From positions 1-37,116 of the forward strand of contig JACQSA010000018.1 of assembly GCA_016206145.1 (NCBI GenBank): DNA of 37,116 nucleotides, read 5' to 3'. Below the pieces are notes generated by a model. It worked only from the letters and a program-made list of their open reading frames with translations, was not told the DNA's origin and made no database searches. The DNA is from Candidatus Uhrbacteria bacterium. GTDB taxonomy: Bacteria > Patescibacteriota > Patescibacteriia > JACQRZ01. This document shows, piece after piece, positions 16,867 to 24,857 of the stretch. Position numbers and translations under genes: made by a program. The number at the start of each line of letters is the position of its first letter. Position 1 is the first letter of the stretch.

Positions 16867-19827
16867 CTACGTCATAAATGCGCATGCCACGCGCGCACCT
16901 TCGATCGTACACTCTTTACCATCTGTTGTCTGGTCAAGGGTAATGTCGGTAGCAAGAGTTGCCTTTGCGATGCTATCTTTGTGTTGGGAAATAATCATCT
17001 TGAGATTCTCATCTTTTGTACTTAATACGACCCTCACGTGATCTTTCACTGTAAGACCTACCTCTTTACGGCACGCATTGATCGTGCGCACGAGTTCACG
17101 CACGAGCCCTTCTTGTTTCAATTCTTGCGGAATATCTGTGTGAAGAGCCACAAACCCATCTCCTTGCATTTCTGAAACCCATCCCTGCCCGACAGGTGGT
17201 TTGTCTTGCACTGCGATTTTCTTCACATTCAACTCCTCACAAAGAAGCTCTTGCAATTCATCGTTCAAAAGAAAACTAACAGAAAGGGCGGGAAGCGGCT
17301 GTCGAACTTTAATGCCGCTCTTTGCTCGAAGCGCGTGGCCTATTTCTACAATTCTCCGGACAGTGGCCATGTCCTCCTCGATATTCTGTTCGCGAGAAAA
17401 AGTATTTGCCTGAGGAAAAAAATCAAGGTGGACAGAAAGCAATGCCTTGCCCTCAAGGGCTTGGTATATCTCTTCAGCAATGAAAGGAGTAAAGGGCGCA
17501 AGTAATTTACTTATCTCGCGCAGACACAAAAAAAGCGTTTCCCTTGCGTGTGTCGCAATGTCTTTGTCGCTGCTCTTGCATCGCTCGCGAGATCTTCGCA
17601 CATACCACTGAGAAAGATCTGAAATAAATGAAGACAAAAAAGTGGTTGCGCCTACAAGATGGTATGTGTCCAAATTCTTTGCCACTCCCTCGATACAACC
17701 GGACAAACGAGAAAGGATCCATTGATCAAGGACTGGAAGGCGCTTTGTCGCAAGAGTAAGAGTAGAGGTGTCCGCGTCTCCCTTCTCGGCGAAAAGAAGA
17801 TAAAATTGCAATACGTTTTTGAGGGTATTTATTATCTTATTGTATGTCTCGCGCACTCCGTGTTCAGAAAAATTCAAATTTTCCCCATGCATAACCGGCG
17901 AAGACGCAAGATAAAAACGTAGTGCATCCGCGCCGTACTGATCGAAAATATAATTTGGATCCGGGTAATTTTTAAGCCGCTTACTCATCTTCTTTCCGTC
18001 TTGAGCAAGCACAATGCCGTTTACAATCACGTGCAAAAACGCGGGCACTGTTCCTGCTGGTACGGGAATAGAAGGCTTGTCTCCTCTGCTGAGCGCTGTG
18101 GCAAGCACATGAAGGGTATAAAACCATCCCCGCGTTTGATCCTGTCCTTCGGCAATAAATTCTGCGGGAAAGCCGCGTTCAAATTTTTCTTTATTCTCGA
18201 AAGGATAGTGTGCCTGCGCATAAGGCATAGCGCCTGATTCAAACCAACAATCAAGGACTTCGGGAATCCGATGGAATACTTTTCCGTTCTTTCTTATCTC
18301 AATGCCATCAATCATGTGCTTGTGTAAATCGCTCACAGATACGCCTGACAACTTCTCCAATTCCTCAACGCTTGAGATGCATATGGTTTCTCCCTCTTCA
18401 CTTCTCCAAATAGGAAGTGGCGTGCCCCAAAACCGTGTCCGAGATATTGCCCAGTCACGAGCATTTTCCAACCATTTACCGAACCTCCCTTCTTTCATGT
18501 GTTCGGGCACCCATGCAATCTTTCCATTATTCGCGAGAAGATCATCTTTAATCTGAGTAACCCGCACAAACCAGCTACTTGTGGCGTAATTCAGCAGAGG
18601 GGTCTCGCATCGCCAGCAATGAGGGTAACTATGAGTGTATTTCTTTTTGGAAAAAAGTGCTCCGTGATGCGCAAGCCACTTAATAATCTCAATATCCATT
18701 TTTGAAGGATCCTCTTTTGGTTTGACCTCTTGCGAGGCAAAGTCTGTCACGTCGCCGGTACACTTTCCGTCCATTCCGACATATTGTACAAACGGGATAT
18801 TTTCTCTCGATCCAAGCTGATAGTCGTCCTCGCCAAATGCAGGAGCAATATGAACAACGCCGGTCCCTTCATCTGTGTTTACAAAATCAGCGGTCACCAC
18901 GCGAAAAGAATTTAGGTTGCCAGAAAAGTACGGAAAAAGCGGCTTATAGGTAAGGCCGACAAGATCCTTGCCTTTGAGTATTCTTTTGTGCTGTTCGTAT
19001 CTATCCGAAATAATGTCTTGATATTCTTCTATCTGATCTTGGGCAATGATAACAATATCTCCTGCGCCCTTTTCTTCAAGCATTACGTATGTGATCTTTT
19101 CGCCTACTGCAAGAAGCACATTGCCGGGCAATGTCCATGGTGTCGTAGTCCATACAAGAATAGAGATGGGTTTTGTTATTCCGAGAATTTCCTCCGCGTT
19201 TGTGAGAGTAAACTTTACTGTCGCGGTAATGTCAGTGATTTCCTTATATCCTTGCGTTACTTCAAAATTAGAGAGCGCCGTAGCGCACCGTGGGCATATA
19301 TGCATTGCCTTTTTCCCTTCATAGATCAAGCCCCGTTCCCATGCCTGCGCAAACACCCACCACACGCTCTCCATATAGGAAAGCTCCATGGTCATATACG
19401 GGCGATTCATATCCACCCATCGCCCCATGCGCGTAATGGTCTTTTTCCATTCCTCTGCGTATTCAAGCACTTGAGCGCGGCAGGTTTCATTGAATGCGGC
19501 AATGCCGAAATTTTCAATATCTTTTTTTGTTTTGAGGTTCAGTTTTTCTTCAATAATGTTTTCAATGGGCAATCCATGGCAATCCCATCCCCACACGCGT
19601 TCCACGCGATAGCCCTTCATGGTCCAGTAGCGAGGAATGATGTCTTTGAGAAGAGATGCGACAATATGTCCGTAATGCGGCAGTCCCGTGGCAAAAGGTG
19701 GTCCGTCATAAAAAACGTAGGGCATGTGTTCATCACGCACGGCAACCGATTTTTCAAAAATGGCGTGTTCTTCCCAAAAATCTAAAATCTTTTTTTCGCG
19801 CTCGGATACTGAATGTGCGTCTGGCAT
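16867..19827 (-). CDS. ileS: isoleucyl-tRNA synthetase, eukaryote/archaea-like type
   Basis: IleRS charges tRNA-Ile with isoleucine and edits valine. Class I signatures are PHYGH (HIGH equivalent, about residues 50-54 from the chosen start) in FATGLPHYGHIVAS, and KMSKRLKNYPDP (KMSKS). The CP1 editing domain lies between them (WTTTPWTLPGN). KMSKR with NYPDP and the C-terminal domain lacking the bacterial zinc-finger pattern point to the type 2 (eukaryote-like) form, which is often mupirocin-insensitive. A TTG at 19845 is possible, but the ATG at 19827 is preferred. The upstream region contains strong inverted repeats. It leads the ileS-ruvA-femAB-tRNA operon. Confidence 0.95.
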   Translation of the reverse strand: MPDAHSVSEREKKILDFWEEHAIFEKSVAVRDEHMPYVFYDGPPFATGLPHYGHIVASLLKDIIPRYWTMKGYRVERVWGWDCHGLPIENIIEEKLNLKTKKDIENFGIAAFNETCRAQVLEYAEEWKKTITRMGRWVDMNRPYMTMELSYMESVWWVFAQAWERGLIYEGKKAMHICPRCATALSNFEVTQGYKEITDITATVKFTLTNAEEILGITKPISILVWTTTPWTLPGNVLLAVGEKITYVMLEEKGAGDIVIIAQDQIEEYQDIISDRYEQHKRILKGKDLVGLTYKPLFPYFSGNLNSFRVVTADFVNTDEGTGVVHIAPAFGEDDYQLGSRENIPFVQYVGMDGKCTGDVTDFASQEVKPKEDPSKMDIEIIKWLAHHGALFSKKKYTHSYPHCWRCETPLLNYATSSWFVRVTQIKDDLLANNGKIAWVPEHMKEGRFGKWLENARDWAISRTRFWGTPLPIWRSEEGETICISSVEELEKLSGVSVSDLHKHMIDGIEIRKNGKVFHRIPEVLDCWFESGAMPYAQAHYPFENKEKFERGFPAEFIAEGQDQTRGWFYTLHVLATALSRGDKPSIPVPAGTVPAFLHVIVNGIVLAQDGKKMSKRLKNYPDPNYIFDQYGADALRFYLASSPVMHGENLNFSEHGVRETYNKIINTLKNVLQFYLLFAEKGDADTSTLTLATKRLPVLDQWILSRLSGCIEGVAKNLDTYHLVGATTFLSSFISDLSQWYVRRSRERCKSSDKDIATHARETLFLCLREISKLLAPFTPFIAEEIYQALEGKALLSVHLDFFPQANTFSREQNIEEDMATVRRIVEIGHALRAKSGIKVRQPLPALSVSFLLNDELQELLCEELNVKKIAVQDKPPVGQGWVSEMQGDGFVALHTDIPQELKQEGLVRELVRTINACRKEVGLTVKDHVRVVLSTKDENLKMIISQHKDSIAKATLATDITLDQTTDGKECTIEGARVACAFMT

Positions 19828-19903
19828 AAAGAGAGCTTGTGGCAAAATTGAGTCTGTAGAAAATTGTTTCTACAGACTCATCCCGAGGTCGCCAAAGGCG
19901 GCA

Positions 19904-19918
19904 ATCGAGGGATCGAGT
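19904..19918 (+). repeat. 15-mer repeat copy upstream of ileS
   Basis: ATCGAGGGATCGAGT occurs here on the plus strand and, inverted, at 14836-14850 upstream of rpoB. It is one arm of the palindromic element at 19880-19918, which looks like an interspersed intergenic repeat of the CATCCCGAG...CGAGGGATC kind. Confidence 0.6.
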
Positions 19919-19932
19919 CCTTAATATTAAGG
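19919..19932. promoter_or_regulatory. 14-bp perfect palindrome
   Basis: CCTTAATATTAAGG is fully self-complementary. It lies between the divergent ileS and GT-C genes and could be an operator, but no regulator is known. Confidence 0.35.
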
Positions 19933-20054
19933 TCTATCTCATAGAAACATCACAAAATAGGTCAGTAAAAAACGTTTTTCTACAGTCTCAAATTAGTTTT
20001 CTCGACGATTGACCATATGTGCGATAAGCTGTTAATCAGTATACCCAAAAATCT

Positions 20055-21560
20055 ATGTACTACAAGACCTATCTCCTTACCTTAAGCGTACTGCTATTGA
20101 TGCTTTTTTCATACCTTCACAGTACTCCTGTATTTCCAGATCCTGACTCCTTCTATCACGCGCGCATTACTGCATTGATGGTGGAGAAAAAAAATATCAT
20201 TACTGATTTCCAGTGGCTCCCTTTCACGACCCTAAAAAAAAATTTCATTGATCATCATCTTATCTATCACCTCTTCCTCTCTCCATTTGTTGCTGTCCTA
20301 GGGCCTTTGTGGGGAATAAAAATTGCAAGCAGCTTGGCGGCGACTGCCGTGTGGATAGTATTTTGGCTGTTGGCATGGCACCTCGTACCTATTAAAAATT
20401 CGCATAAAAAAGCTGCTCTCATATCGCTCTTTACTGTAAGTCTTCTTTTTAATGAGACCTTTTTTTTGCGCATGAATCTTGAAAAAATCCCGGCAGTATC
20501 CGTCCTTTGGCTTTTTGGCGGAGTGTATTCGATCTTGTATAAAAAAACGAAGCTTGTTTTTTTTCTTTCTTTTTTTTATGTATGGTTGCATTCCGGATGG
20601 CCGCTCCTGCCATTGATTGCTCTATTGACACGCGATCGCGCCATTATTCTTGCGAGCTTTCTCGGCGCGCTTGCCGGCCTTATCATCAATCCATACTTTC
20701 CGCAAAACATTTCCTTTTATCTCATTCAAATCTACGACATCGCGATAATCAATTATCGCCACATCCTCCCTGTAGGATCTGAGTGGTATCCTCCGGGTTC
20801 AAAAATGATTATATGGAACCTTCCTGCGATTTTTTTCTACTGCATCTCAACAATTCTTCTTTTTGCTCGGCCAATATTCCCACCTTCTTGCGGCAATACA
20901 AAAAGAAGCCCGCGGGAGTGGTTTCTTTTTTGCGTGTCTACTCTTTTTTTTCTGCTCACCATAAAATCCGCTCGCCACGGTGAATACTTTGTTCCTTTTG
21001 CGACTCTGTTTGGAGCGCTTGTGATAATCCCCCATCTATACAGTATCACGGCAGAAGAAATGCAGAAAAAAATCATGGCATTTCTTTGGAGAGGATTTTA
21101 TTCAACGTTCGGTGTGCTTACATTTGCATCTCTCCTTATGATTGTGCTGTTGAATTCGCTGTGGAATGTGATTCGCACATTCACGCAAGGTTCTACGATA
21201 TATAAATATGAAGGGGCTGCCGCTTTTCTTCAAAAATTAACCAAAAAAAATGAAATCGTATTTCATGACCGGTGGGATTCAATGTATCCATTATGGTATT
21301 ACAACCAAGACAATAGGTATATTTCCGGATTTGACCCCACCTTTTTATATAAAAAAAATCCGGAGCTGTTCTGGATGTATGAACGCATCTCGCAAGGAGC
21401 AATTCAAAAAAATATCGGAGAACGCATATATTCCCTCTTTGGCGCCCGCGCGATCATGGTAGAAAAAGAAAACAAGCCCCTGCAGGCTGCTCTTAAAAAG
21501 GATGAAAGTGTAAAAAAAATGTACGAGGACAAATTCCTAGAAATTTACCAATCTTACTAG
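20055..21560 (+). CDS. GT-C superfamily (STT3/GT39-like) membrane protein
   Basis: A 501-residue protein with about 11-12 membrane helices over residues 1-380 and a small soluble C-terminal part. The first extracytoplasmic loop carries acidic FPDPDSFYHAR (27-37), resembling the DxD or D-x-Y-H catalytic loop of STT3, GT39 and related enzymes that use polyprenyl-linked sugars. A second polar motif, HDRWDSMYPLWYYN, falls after the last helix. I infer a lipid-sugar-dependent glycosyltransferase acting outside the membrane, perhaps on surface proteins such as the adjacent pilin-like proteins. Overall similarity is recognised by architecture only. It stands alone on the plus strand, divergent from ileS and convergent with the pilin array. 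Confidence 0.6.
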   Translation: MYYKTYLLTLSVLLLMLFSYLHSTPVFPDPDSFYHARITALMVEKKNIITDFQWLPFTTLKKNFIDHHLIYHLFLSPFVAVLGPLWGIKIASSLAATAVWIVFWLLAWHLVPIKNSHKKAALISLFTVSLLFNETFFLRMNLEKIPAVSVLWLFGGVYSILYKKTKLVFFLSFFYVWLHSGWPLLPLIALLTRDRAIILASFLGALAGLIINPYFPQNISFYLIQIYDIAIINYRHILPVGSEWYPPGSKMIIWNLPAIFFYCISTILLFARPIFPPSCGNTKRSPREWFLFCVSTLFFLLTIKSARHGEYFVPFATLFGALVIIPHLYSITAEEMQKKIMAFLWRGFYSTFGVLTFASLLMIVLLNSLWNVIRTFTQGSTIYKYEGAAAFLQKLTKKNEIVFHDRWDSMYPLWYYNQDNRYISGFDPTFLYKKNPELFWMYERISQGAIQKNIGERIYSLFGARAIMVEKENKPLQAALKKDESVKKMYEDKFLEIYQSY

Positions 21561-21575
21561 AAAGACTAAGCTACC

Positions 21576-21995
21576 TTAGACACCCCTATTTCCCCAAATA
21601 ACTCCGGATAGTGCATTGGTTACAAACCATGTAACGGCAAACGATGCAAGCACGATTGCGATGCCAATGATAGAATTTTTGATATAGCCTTTGGCAGCTG
21701 TTGTCTGTTTCTCGTCTCCTCCCGCAGTCATGTAGAGAAAACCCGCGTAGACCAAAAGGCATACCATAAAAAGCCCCAAGAATCCAAGAATAATATTAAG
21801 GATTCCCACGATAATGTCTGCAGGGTGGCGTACTTTATTCGGATCTGTAATCTGAAACGCCTTAAGAAATGTTCTCCATGCGCTTCCCTCTCCCACGACA
21901 ATATCTTTGATATTTTTTTGCGCGCTTGCTCCCTCTATGAAAGACCCTGCCGCAAAAAAAAGTGTAAGAAAAATGAAAGTAATAATGCGGTTCAT
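21576..21995 (-). CDS. VirB2/TrbC-like pilin family protein, paralog A
   Basis: Predicted secreted two-helix membrane protein of 139 residues. The ATG at 21995 gives a clean signal peptide (NRIITFIFLTLFFAAGSF...GASA-Q) and sits 10 nt after paralog B. The core is helix 1 ending LGLFMVCLLVYAGFLYMTAG, a short cytoplasmic turn with GGDEK, and helix 2 starting at IIGIAIVLASFAVTWFV. This core is shared by all seven paralogs in the window. VirB2/TrbC-type pilins polymerise into conjugative or type IV secretion filaments. No T4SS ATPases are in the window, so filament formation is inferred. Last gene of the array. Confidence 0.7.
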   Translation of the reverse strand: MNRIITFIFLTLFFAAGSFIEGASAQKNIKDIVVGEGSAWRTFLKAFQITDPNKVRHPADIIVGILNIILGFLGLFMVCLLVYAGFLYMTAGGDEKQTTAAKGYIKNSIIGIAIVLASFAVTWFVTNALSGVIWGNRGV

Positions 21996-22005
21996 AAAAA
22001 AGGTG

Positions 22006-22422
22006 TTATTCCTCCTTTGTTGCAGTGCCCACAAGCTGCGTGAGGACAAAATTTGTAATTACGTATGCAGACACCAGAATAAGAATGCCTATGACTGAGC
22101 TTAAAATACGATCTCTTGCTGATTTTGTTTTCTTCTCATCGCCGCCTGCGTTCATCCACTCTACTCCCGCAAAGATCATCTGGATCACAAAATTGATTCC
22201 AAGAAACCCCAAAAAAATCTGAATAATAAGCGCAACCATTGTCGGGATATTTTGAGGAGCAATGCCTTCGCCGAACAGGGCTTTTTTTGCGTTTTGTAAT
22301 TGATCGCTCAGTGGTCCAGCGGCGCTTGCTCCAAAACCCGCAAGCACAAGCGCACTCACTACTACTCCCCCGGTAGCTATTTGTATTGCTCGATTTACTA
22401 TGTGTGATATTCGATGGAGCAT
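22006..22422 (-). CDS. VirB2/TrbC-like pilin family protein, paralog B
   Basis: 138 residues. A long N-terminal hydrophobic leader (to about residue 35, GFGASAA-G) is followed by a ~25-residue mature N-terminus (QLQNAKKALFGEG). The shared core is helix 1 with IFLGFLGINFVIQMIFAG, turn NAGGDEKKTKSA, and helix 2 (VIGILILVSAYVITNFV). It lies 8 nt after C and 10 nt before A. Same family and caveats as the other paralogs. Its mature part diverges most in the region before helix 1, which would be exposed on the surface in a VirB2-like topology. Confidence 0.7.
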   Translation of the reverse strand: MLHRISHIVNRAIQIATGGVVVSALVLAGFGASAAGPLSDQLQNAKKALFGEGIAPQNIPTMVALIIQIFLGFLGINFVIQMIFAGVEWMNAGGDEKKTKSARDRILSSVIGILILVSAYVITNFVLTQLVGTATKEE

Positions 22423-22430
22423 ATCTTTTA

Positions 22431-22862
22431 TTATTTTGGGAATCCTGCGGATTCTTGAAGCGCGCCGATAAAAAATTCTGTTATTGCATACGCGCCCAAT
22501 ACAATCGCCATGCCCACAATCGCTTGGAACATAAGCCCCATTGCCTCTTTAACTGTCTTTTCTTCGCCTTTTGCCTCCATATATTTAAACCCGCCGTAAG
22601 TAAAGAGAATCAAAAAGATGAGGCCCAAAAGTCCGAGCGCAACTCGAATGACATCGCCCACTACTGTGCCAATGGTCCGCGTGGTGTCTATCCCCACTCG
22701 CTCGCCTACATTAGTAAGCATCACATTGATTTTGCCTCGCACGCTTCCTTCCGGCGCTTCCGTTTCTGCGGCTATCGGTAAGGCAAACAACATTGCCGCC
22801 TGCATCACGAACAGCATTGCGCACATCATCCCAACTAACATATTTTTACTTGTAAGGCTCAT
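22431..22862 (-). CDS. VirB2/TrbC-like pilin family protein, paralog C
   Basis: 143 residues. The N-terminal leader contains two closely spaced hydrophobic runs rich in Met (NMLVGMMCAMLFVMQAAMLF) and probably ends at IAAE. An extended mature segment (GKINVMLTNVGERVGIDTT) precedes helix 1 (ALGLLGLIFLILFTYGGF), turn KYMEAKGEEK, and helix 2 (IVGMAIVLGAYAITEFF). The turn has KGEEK instead of GGxEK but keeps the Glu-Lys pair. One nucleotide separates it from D. Assignment rests on alignment of the core with its neighbours. Confidence 0.7.
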   Translation of the reverse strand: MSLTSKNMLVGMMCAMLFVMQAAMLFALPIAAETEAPEGSVRGKINVMLTNVGERVGIDTTRTIGTVVGDVIRVALGLLGLIFLILFTYGGFKYMEAKGEEKTVKEAMGLMFQAIVGMAIVLGAYAITEFFIGALQESAGFPK

Positions 22863-22863
22863 G

Positions 22864-23175
22864 CTATTTTATAATATTTTTGGTAAGCTCGCCAACAACG
22901 AAATTCGTAATCGCAAATGCCGCAAGGATGAGTATAAGTCCGACAACCGAGTGGAAAATAAAACCGCGAGCGGCATTCACTTTTTTTTCTTGCCCTTCCG
23001 AGAGAAGCCAGAGCATGCCTCCATACACCATGAGGCCTAAAAAAATCAAGCCCAAAACAGCGAAGAGTCCGTTTAGGACTCCTCCGACAAGCTGTGGAAC
23101 ATTTCCTTGCGTATTGAAAATATTCTCTCCGGCCTTGTTCAGGCCCGTGCCATTGATATCTAGGGCGAACTTCAT
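22864..23175 (-). CDS. VirB2/TrbC-like pilin family protein, paralog D (no signal peptide)
   Basis: Only 103 residues and lacking a signal peptide: the soluble start FALDINGTGLNKAGENIF runs straight into helix 1 (LNGLFAVLGLIFLGLMVYGG), turn LLSEGQEKKVNAARG and helix 2 (VVGLILILAAFAITNFV). The preceding gene ends 11 nt upstream, so no longer start is available in this frame. It may be inserted by its first helix, be a minor subunit, or be an assembly protein. It is closest to C and F at the turn (EGQEK). Family assignment rests on the shared core. Confidence 0.65.
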   Translation of the reverse strand: MKFALDINGTGLNKAGENIFNTQGNVPQLVGGVLNGLFAVLGLIFLGLMVYGGMLWLLSEGQEKKVNAARGFIFHSVVGLILILAAFAITNFVVGELTKNIIK

Positions 23176-23186
23176 TGGACTCTAGC

Positions 23187-23582
23187 TCATCCAAGGAGCT
23201 GTTCTTCAAATGTAGTAACAACAAAGTATGCAATGCCCCATGCGGCGAGGATTAAGACCAAACCAATAAACCCCTGAATCAAAAGTTTGCGGGCTGTTTC
23301 AAGGCGCTTTTCATTGCCACCGGCAGTCATCCACATAAAACCTGCTGCCAAAATGATAACCACCGCGATCAACCCGAGGAACCCAAGAAGGATATTGAGA
23401 ACCTTAATAATAGTGTCTCGAAGGTCTTGACGGGCCTGTTGAGGAACGCTTACATTTTGGAATAAGTTTACTCCCCTTCCAAATTCTTCCACACCATAAG
23501 CAGTCGGCGCGGGCACTACTGCAATTGCCGCCATACTGAGCATCCCCATAAGAAGTGATGTCGCGAGTATTCGCTTGATCAT
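23187..23582 (-). CDS. VirB2/TrbC-like pilin family protein, paralog E
   Basis: 131 residues with a classical signal peptide (IKRILATSLLMGMLSMAAIA, ending near APTAYG). The mature segment EFGRGVNLFQNVSVPQQ leads to helix 1 (LNILLGFLGLIAVVIILAAG), turn MTAGGNEKRLETA and helix 2 (FIGLVLILAAWGIAYFV). The GFxWMTAGGxEK core is the best match to the consensus of the set and to TrbC/VirB2-like proteins often annotated in CPR genomes. It opens the tight A-E run. A 96-bp gap with an inverted repeat separates it from F. Confidence 0.75.
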   Translation of the reverse strand: MIKRILATSLLMGMLSMAAIAVVPAPTAYGVEEFGRGVNLFQNVSVPQQARQDLRDTIIKVLNILLGFLGLIAVVIILAAGFMWMTAGGNEKRLETARKLLIQGFIGLVLILAAWGIAYFVVTTFEEQLLG

Positions 23583-23612
23583 ATATATTCGTTAATAAAT
23601 TATTTCCTTGTC

Positions 23613-23632
23613 ATTCCTGCGTAGGCGGGAAT
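23613..23632. repeat. palindromic intergenic repeat between pilin paralogs
   Basis: ATTCCTGC, GTAG and GCGGGAAT form an 8-bp stem (one G-T pair) with a 4-nt loop, in the gap between F and E. It is of the TTCCCGC...GCGGGAA type common as interspersed bacterial repeats. In the F-to-E transcript it could act as a processing or attenuation hairpin. Confidence 0.6.
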
Positions 23633-23678
23633 CTAGACTATTATACCACTTCTATAAAAACCGCAATGGGGATAAAGA

Positions 23679-24164
23679 TTACGAACTATATTCAGGCTTT
23701 GAATCTCCTCCACCTGGCGCAGTACTATCCATAATTGCAGGTGGCGCGGATGCCGGAGCCGCCCCACCACCCCCACCAGGCGGTACTGTAGGCGGCAACA
23801 GAATCCCGAGCAAAAACTGCACTATGATATAACTCCCAAATATAAGCGCTAGACCCAATGCCCCCCACGTCAAGGTATCCCAACCCTGTTTGATCTTTTT
23901 CTCTTGTCCCTGCGCGGTCATCCATGTAAACCCGCCATACAGAAAAATCAAAAGCGCAACTGTTCCCACAATGCCGAATAAACCTTTAAGGATGAGATTG
24001 ACAAGCTCGGGAACATTGTCGGCAGAAATCGGATTGACTAGACACACATACTTTGATTTATCACACTCCTGCGCGGCAAAAGCTACTGACGACGACAAAA
24101 AAAACGCACACATCACTATTGCCAGCACACTCACTGCGAATTTTTGTTTTTGATTTCTGCTCAT
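23679..24164 (-). CDS. VirB2/TrbC-like pilin family protein, paralog F with Pro/Gly-rich tail
   Basis: 161 residues. The signal peptide (KFAVSVLAIVMCAFFLSSS...AFA-AQ) is followed by a two-Cys mature N-terminus (ECDKSKYVC). The core is helix 1 (LFGIVGTVALLIFLYGGF), turn MTAQGQEKKIKQG and helix 2 (ALGLALIFGSYIIVQFL). After helix 2 a flexible extension starts at PPTVPPGGGGGAAP and ends KPEYSS. The Cys pair may form a disulfide outside. It is first in the array direction. It has no clear promoter, although TACAAT lies just ahead of the ATG. The tail is unlike the other short paralogs. Confidence 0.7.
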   Translation of the reverse strand: MSRNQKQKFAVSVLAIVMCAFFLSSSVAFAAQECDKSKYVCLVNPISADNVPELVNLILKGLFGIVGTVALLIFLYGGFTWMTAQGQEKKIKQGWDTLTWGALGLALIFGSYIIVQFLLGILLPPTVPPGGGGGAAPASAPPAIMDSTAPGGGDSKPEYSS

Positions 24165-24259
24165 GGTGTTTATTGTACCACCTATACCATTTAGAGTACA
24201 GAGTATGTAAATATCCCTCGACTCACATGAGATAGCAAGAATAACCTGCTTTTTTTATG

Positions 24260-24286
24260 CAAAATGGGATCTGACACGGTTTTTCC
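24260..24286 (+). repeat. degenerate ~26-bp repeat, copy 1
   Basis: Begins CAAAATGGGATCTGACACGG and runs into TTTTTCC. Near-copies in the same orientation are at 24941-24966 and 25949-25974, with a half copy at 25814-25828. These copies bracket the accessory patch. Confidence 0.6.
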
Positions 24287-24321
24287 ACAAAAGACCAAAA
24301 CAACAAGGTTTTGCGGAGTAA

Positions 24322-24579
24322 CTATTCATACAATTGTGCATGTGTCCCAACCTGATCAAAAACAATCTCTTCCCCGCGTATTAGATATAATGCTCGATAA
24401 TCTCCCGTGATGTTTATGCTTCCGTATGCTTTATACGCTCCCTTAAGTACATGGTTGTGCAGAAGCGGATCAAAGGAATTCTTGGAAAACCGTTCGACGC
24501 GTTCTACGAGTTGTTCTCGAACGCGGGAGGGAAGTTTCTTTGCCTGCTTAAGGAAATACTTCGAATACGAGATGTTCAT
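24322..24579 (-). CDS. RelE/YafQ-like mRNA interferase toxin
   Basis: 85 residues of the RelE/ParE fold: NISYSKYFLKQAKKLP at the start, then FDPLLHNHVLKGAYKAYGSI, a central INITGDYRALYLI strand and C-terminal FDQVGTHAQLYE. Such toxins cleave mRNA on the ribosome. His, Arg and Tyr near the end fit YafQ/RelE-like active sites, though the exact residues were not assigned. It overlaps the antitoxin by 4 nt (ATGA), a usual toxin-antitoxin arrangement. It is part of the accessory patch between pilin genes. Confidence 0.85.
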   Translation of the reverse strand: MNISYSKYFLKQAKKLPSRVREQLVERVERFSKNSFDPLLHNHVLKGAYKAYGSINITGDYRALYLIRGEEIVFDQVGTHAQLYE

Positions 24580-24857
24580 CGAAGTTCGTCGCGCAAAAAG
24601 TCAACGGCTTCTTTGTTGTTGCGAAAACGATAATAATCCCCTTTTTCGAGTTGCGCGCGTGATTGAGCAAGCATTTTACGGGTCCGCGCATTTGGCACAG
24701 GCGGCATATCAAAAGTAACGCTTTCTTCCGAAGCGAAGCGACGCAATTCGTTATTCAACACTGCATTTATGCTGATACCAAGCTTCTTGGCAACCCGCAT
24801 CGCGCGATTCTTGATATGAGGATCTGTTTTTATATTGATAACGGAGTACATGTTCAT
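24576..24857 (-). CDS. RelB/DinJ-family antitoxin
   Basis: The ATG at 24857 (or 24851) gives about 93 residues. The N-terminus has the ribbon-helix-helix pattern NIKTDPHIKNRAMRVAKKLG then SINAVLNNELRRF, as in RelB/DinJ. The C-terminal half (KMLAQSRAQLEKGDYYRFRN) would wrap the toxin. An earlier frame start at 24899 is unlikely, because it would put the -35 element and the operator inside the coding region. The operator lies immediately upstream, so the pair is probably autoregulated. Confidence 0.83.
   Translation of the reverse strand: MNMYSVINIKTDPHIKNRAMRVAKKLGISINAVLNNELRRFASEESVTFDMPPVPNARTRKMLAQSRAQLEKGDYYRFRNNKEAVDFLRDELR

Larger units (their letters stand above)
19849..19990 (-). promoter_or_regulatory. 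inverted-repeat leader upstream of ileS (candidate cis-regulator)
   Basis: A perfect 13-bp hairpin has arms 19850-19862 and 19867-19879 with a 4-nt loop. Next to it, 19880-19918 folds as an imperfect palindrome (ATCCCGAG against CGAGGGAT). On the minus strand the GAGTC that starts the first hairpin can instead pair with an upstream GACTC (19914-19918). A second near-copy of the hairpin arm (one mismatch) lies at about 19976-19990. A 14-bp palindrome (19919-19932) is between them. Mutually exclusive pairings 20 nt before the ileS ATG suggest attenuation. No T-box core sequence was found. Confidence 0.45.

Noticed and set aside
18988-19785. 265-codon plus-strand frame inside ileS
   Set aside because: It lies antisense to conserved ileS codons, has no family features and no promoter.
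19849-19990. T-box riboswitch for ileS
   Set aside because: The conserved T-box antiterminator core (AGGGTGGnACCGCG) was not found; structure is only loosely similar.
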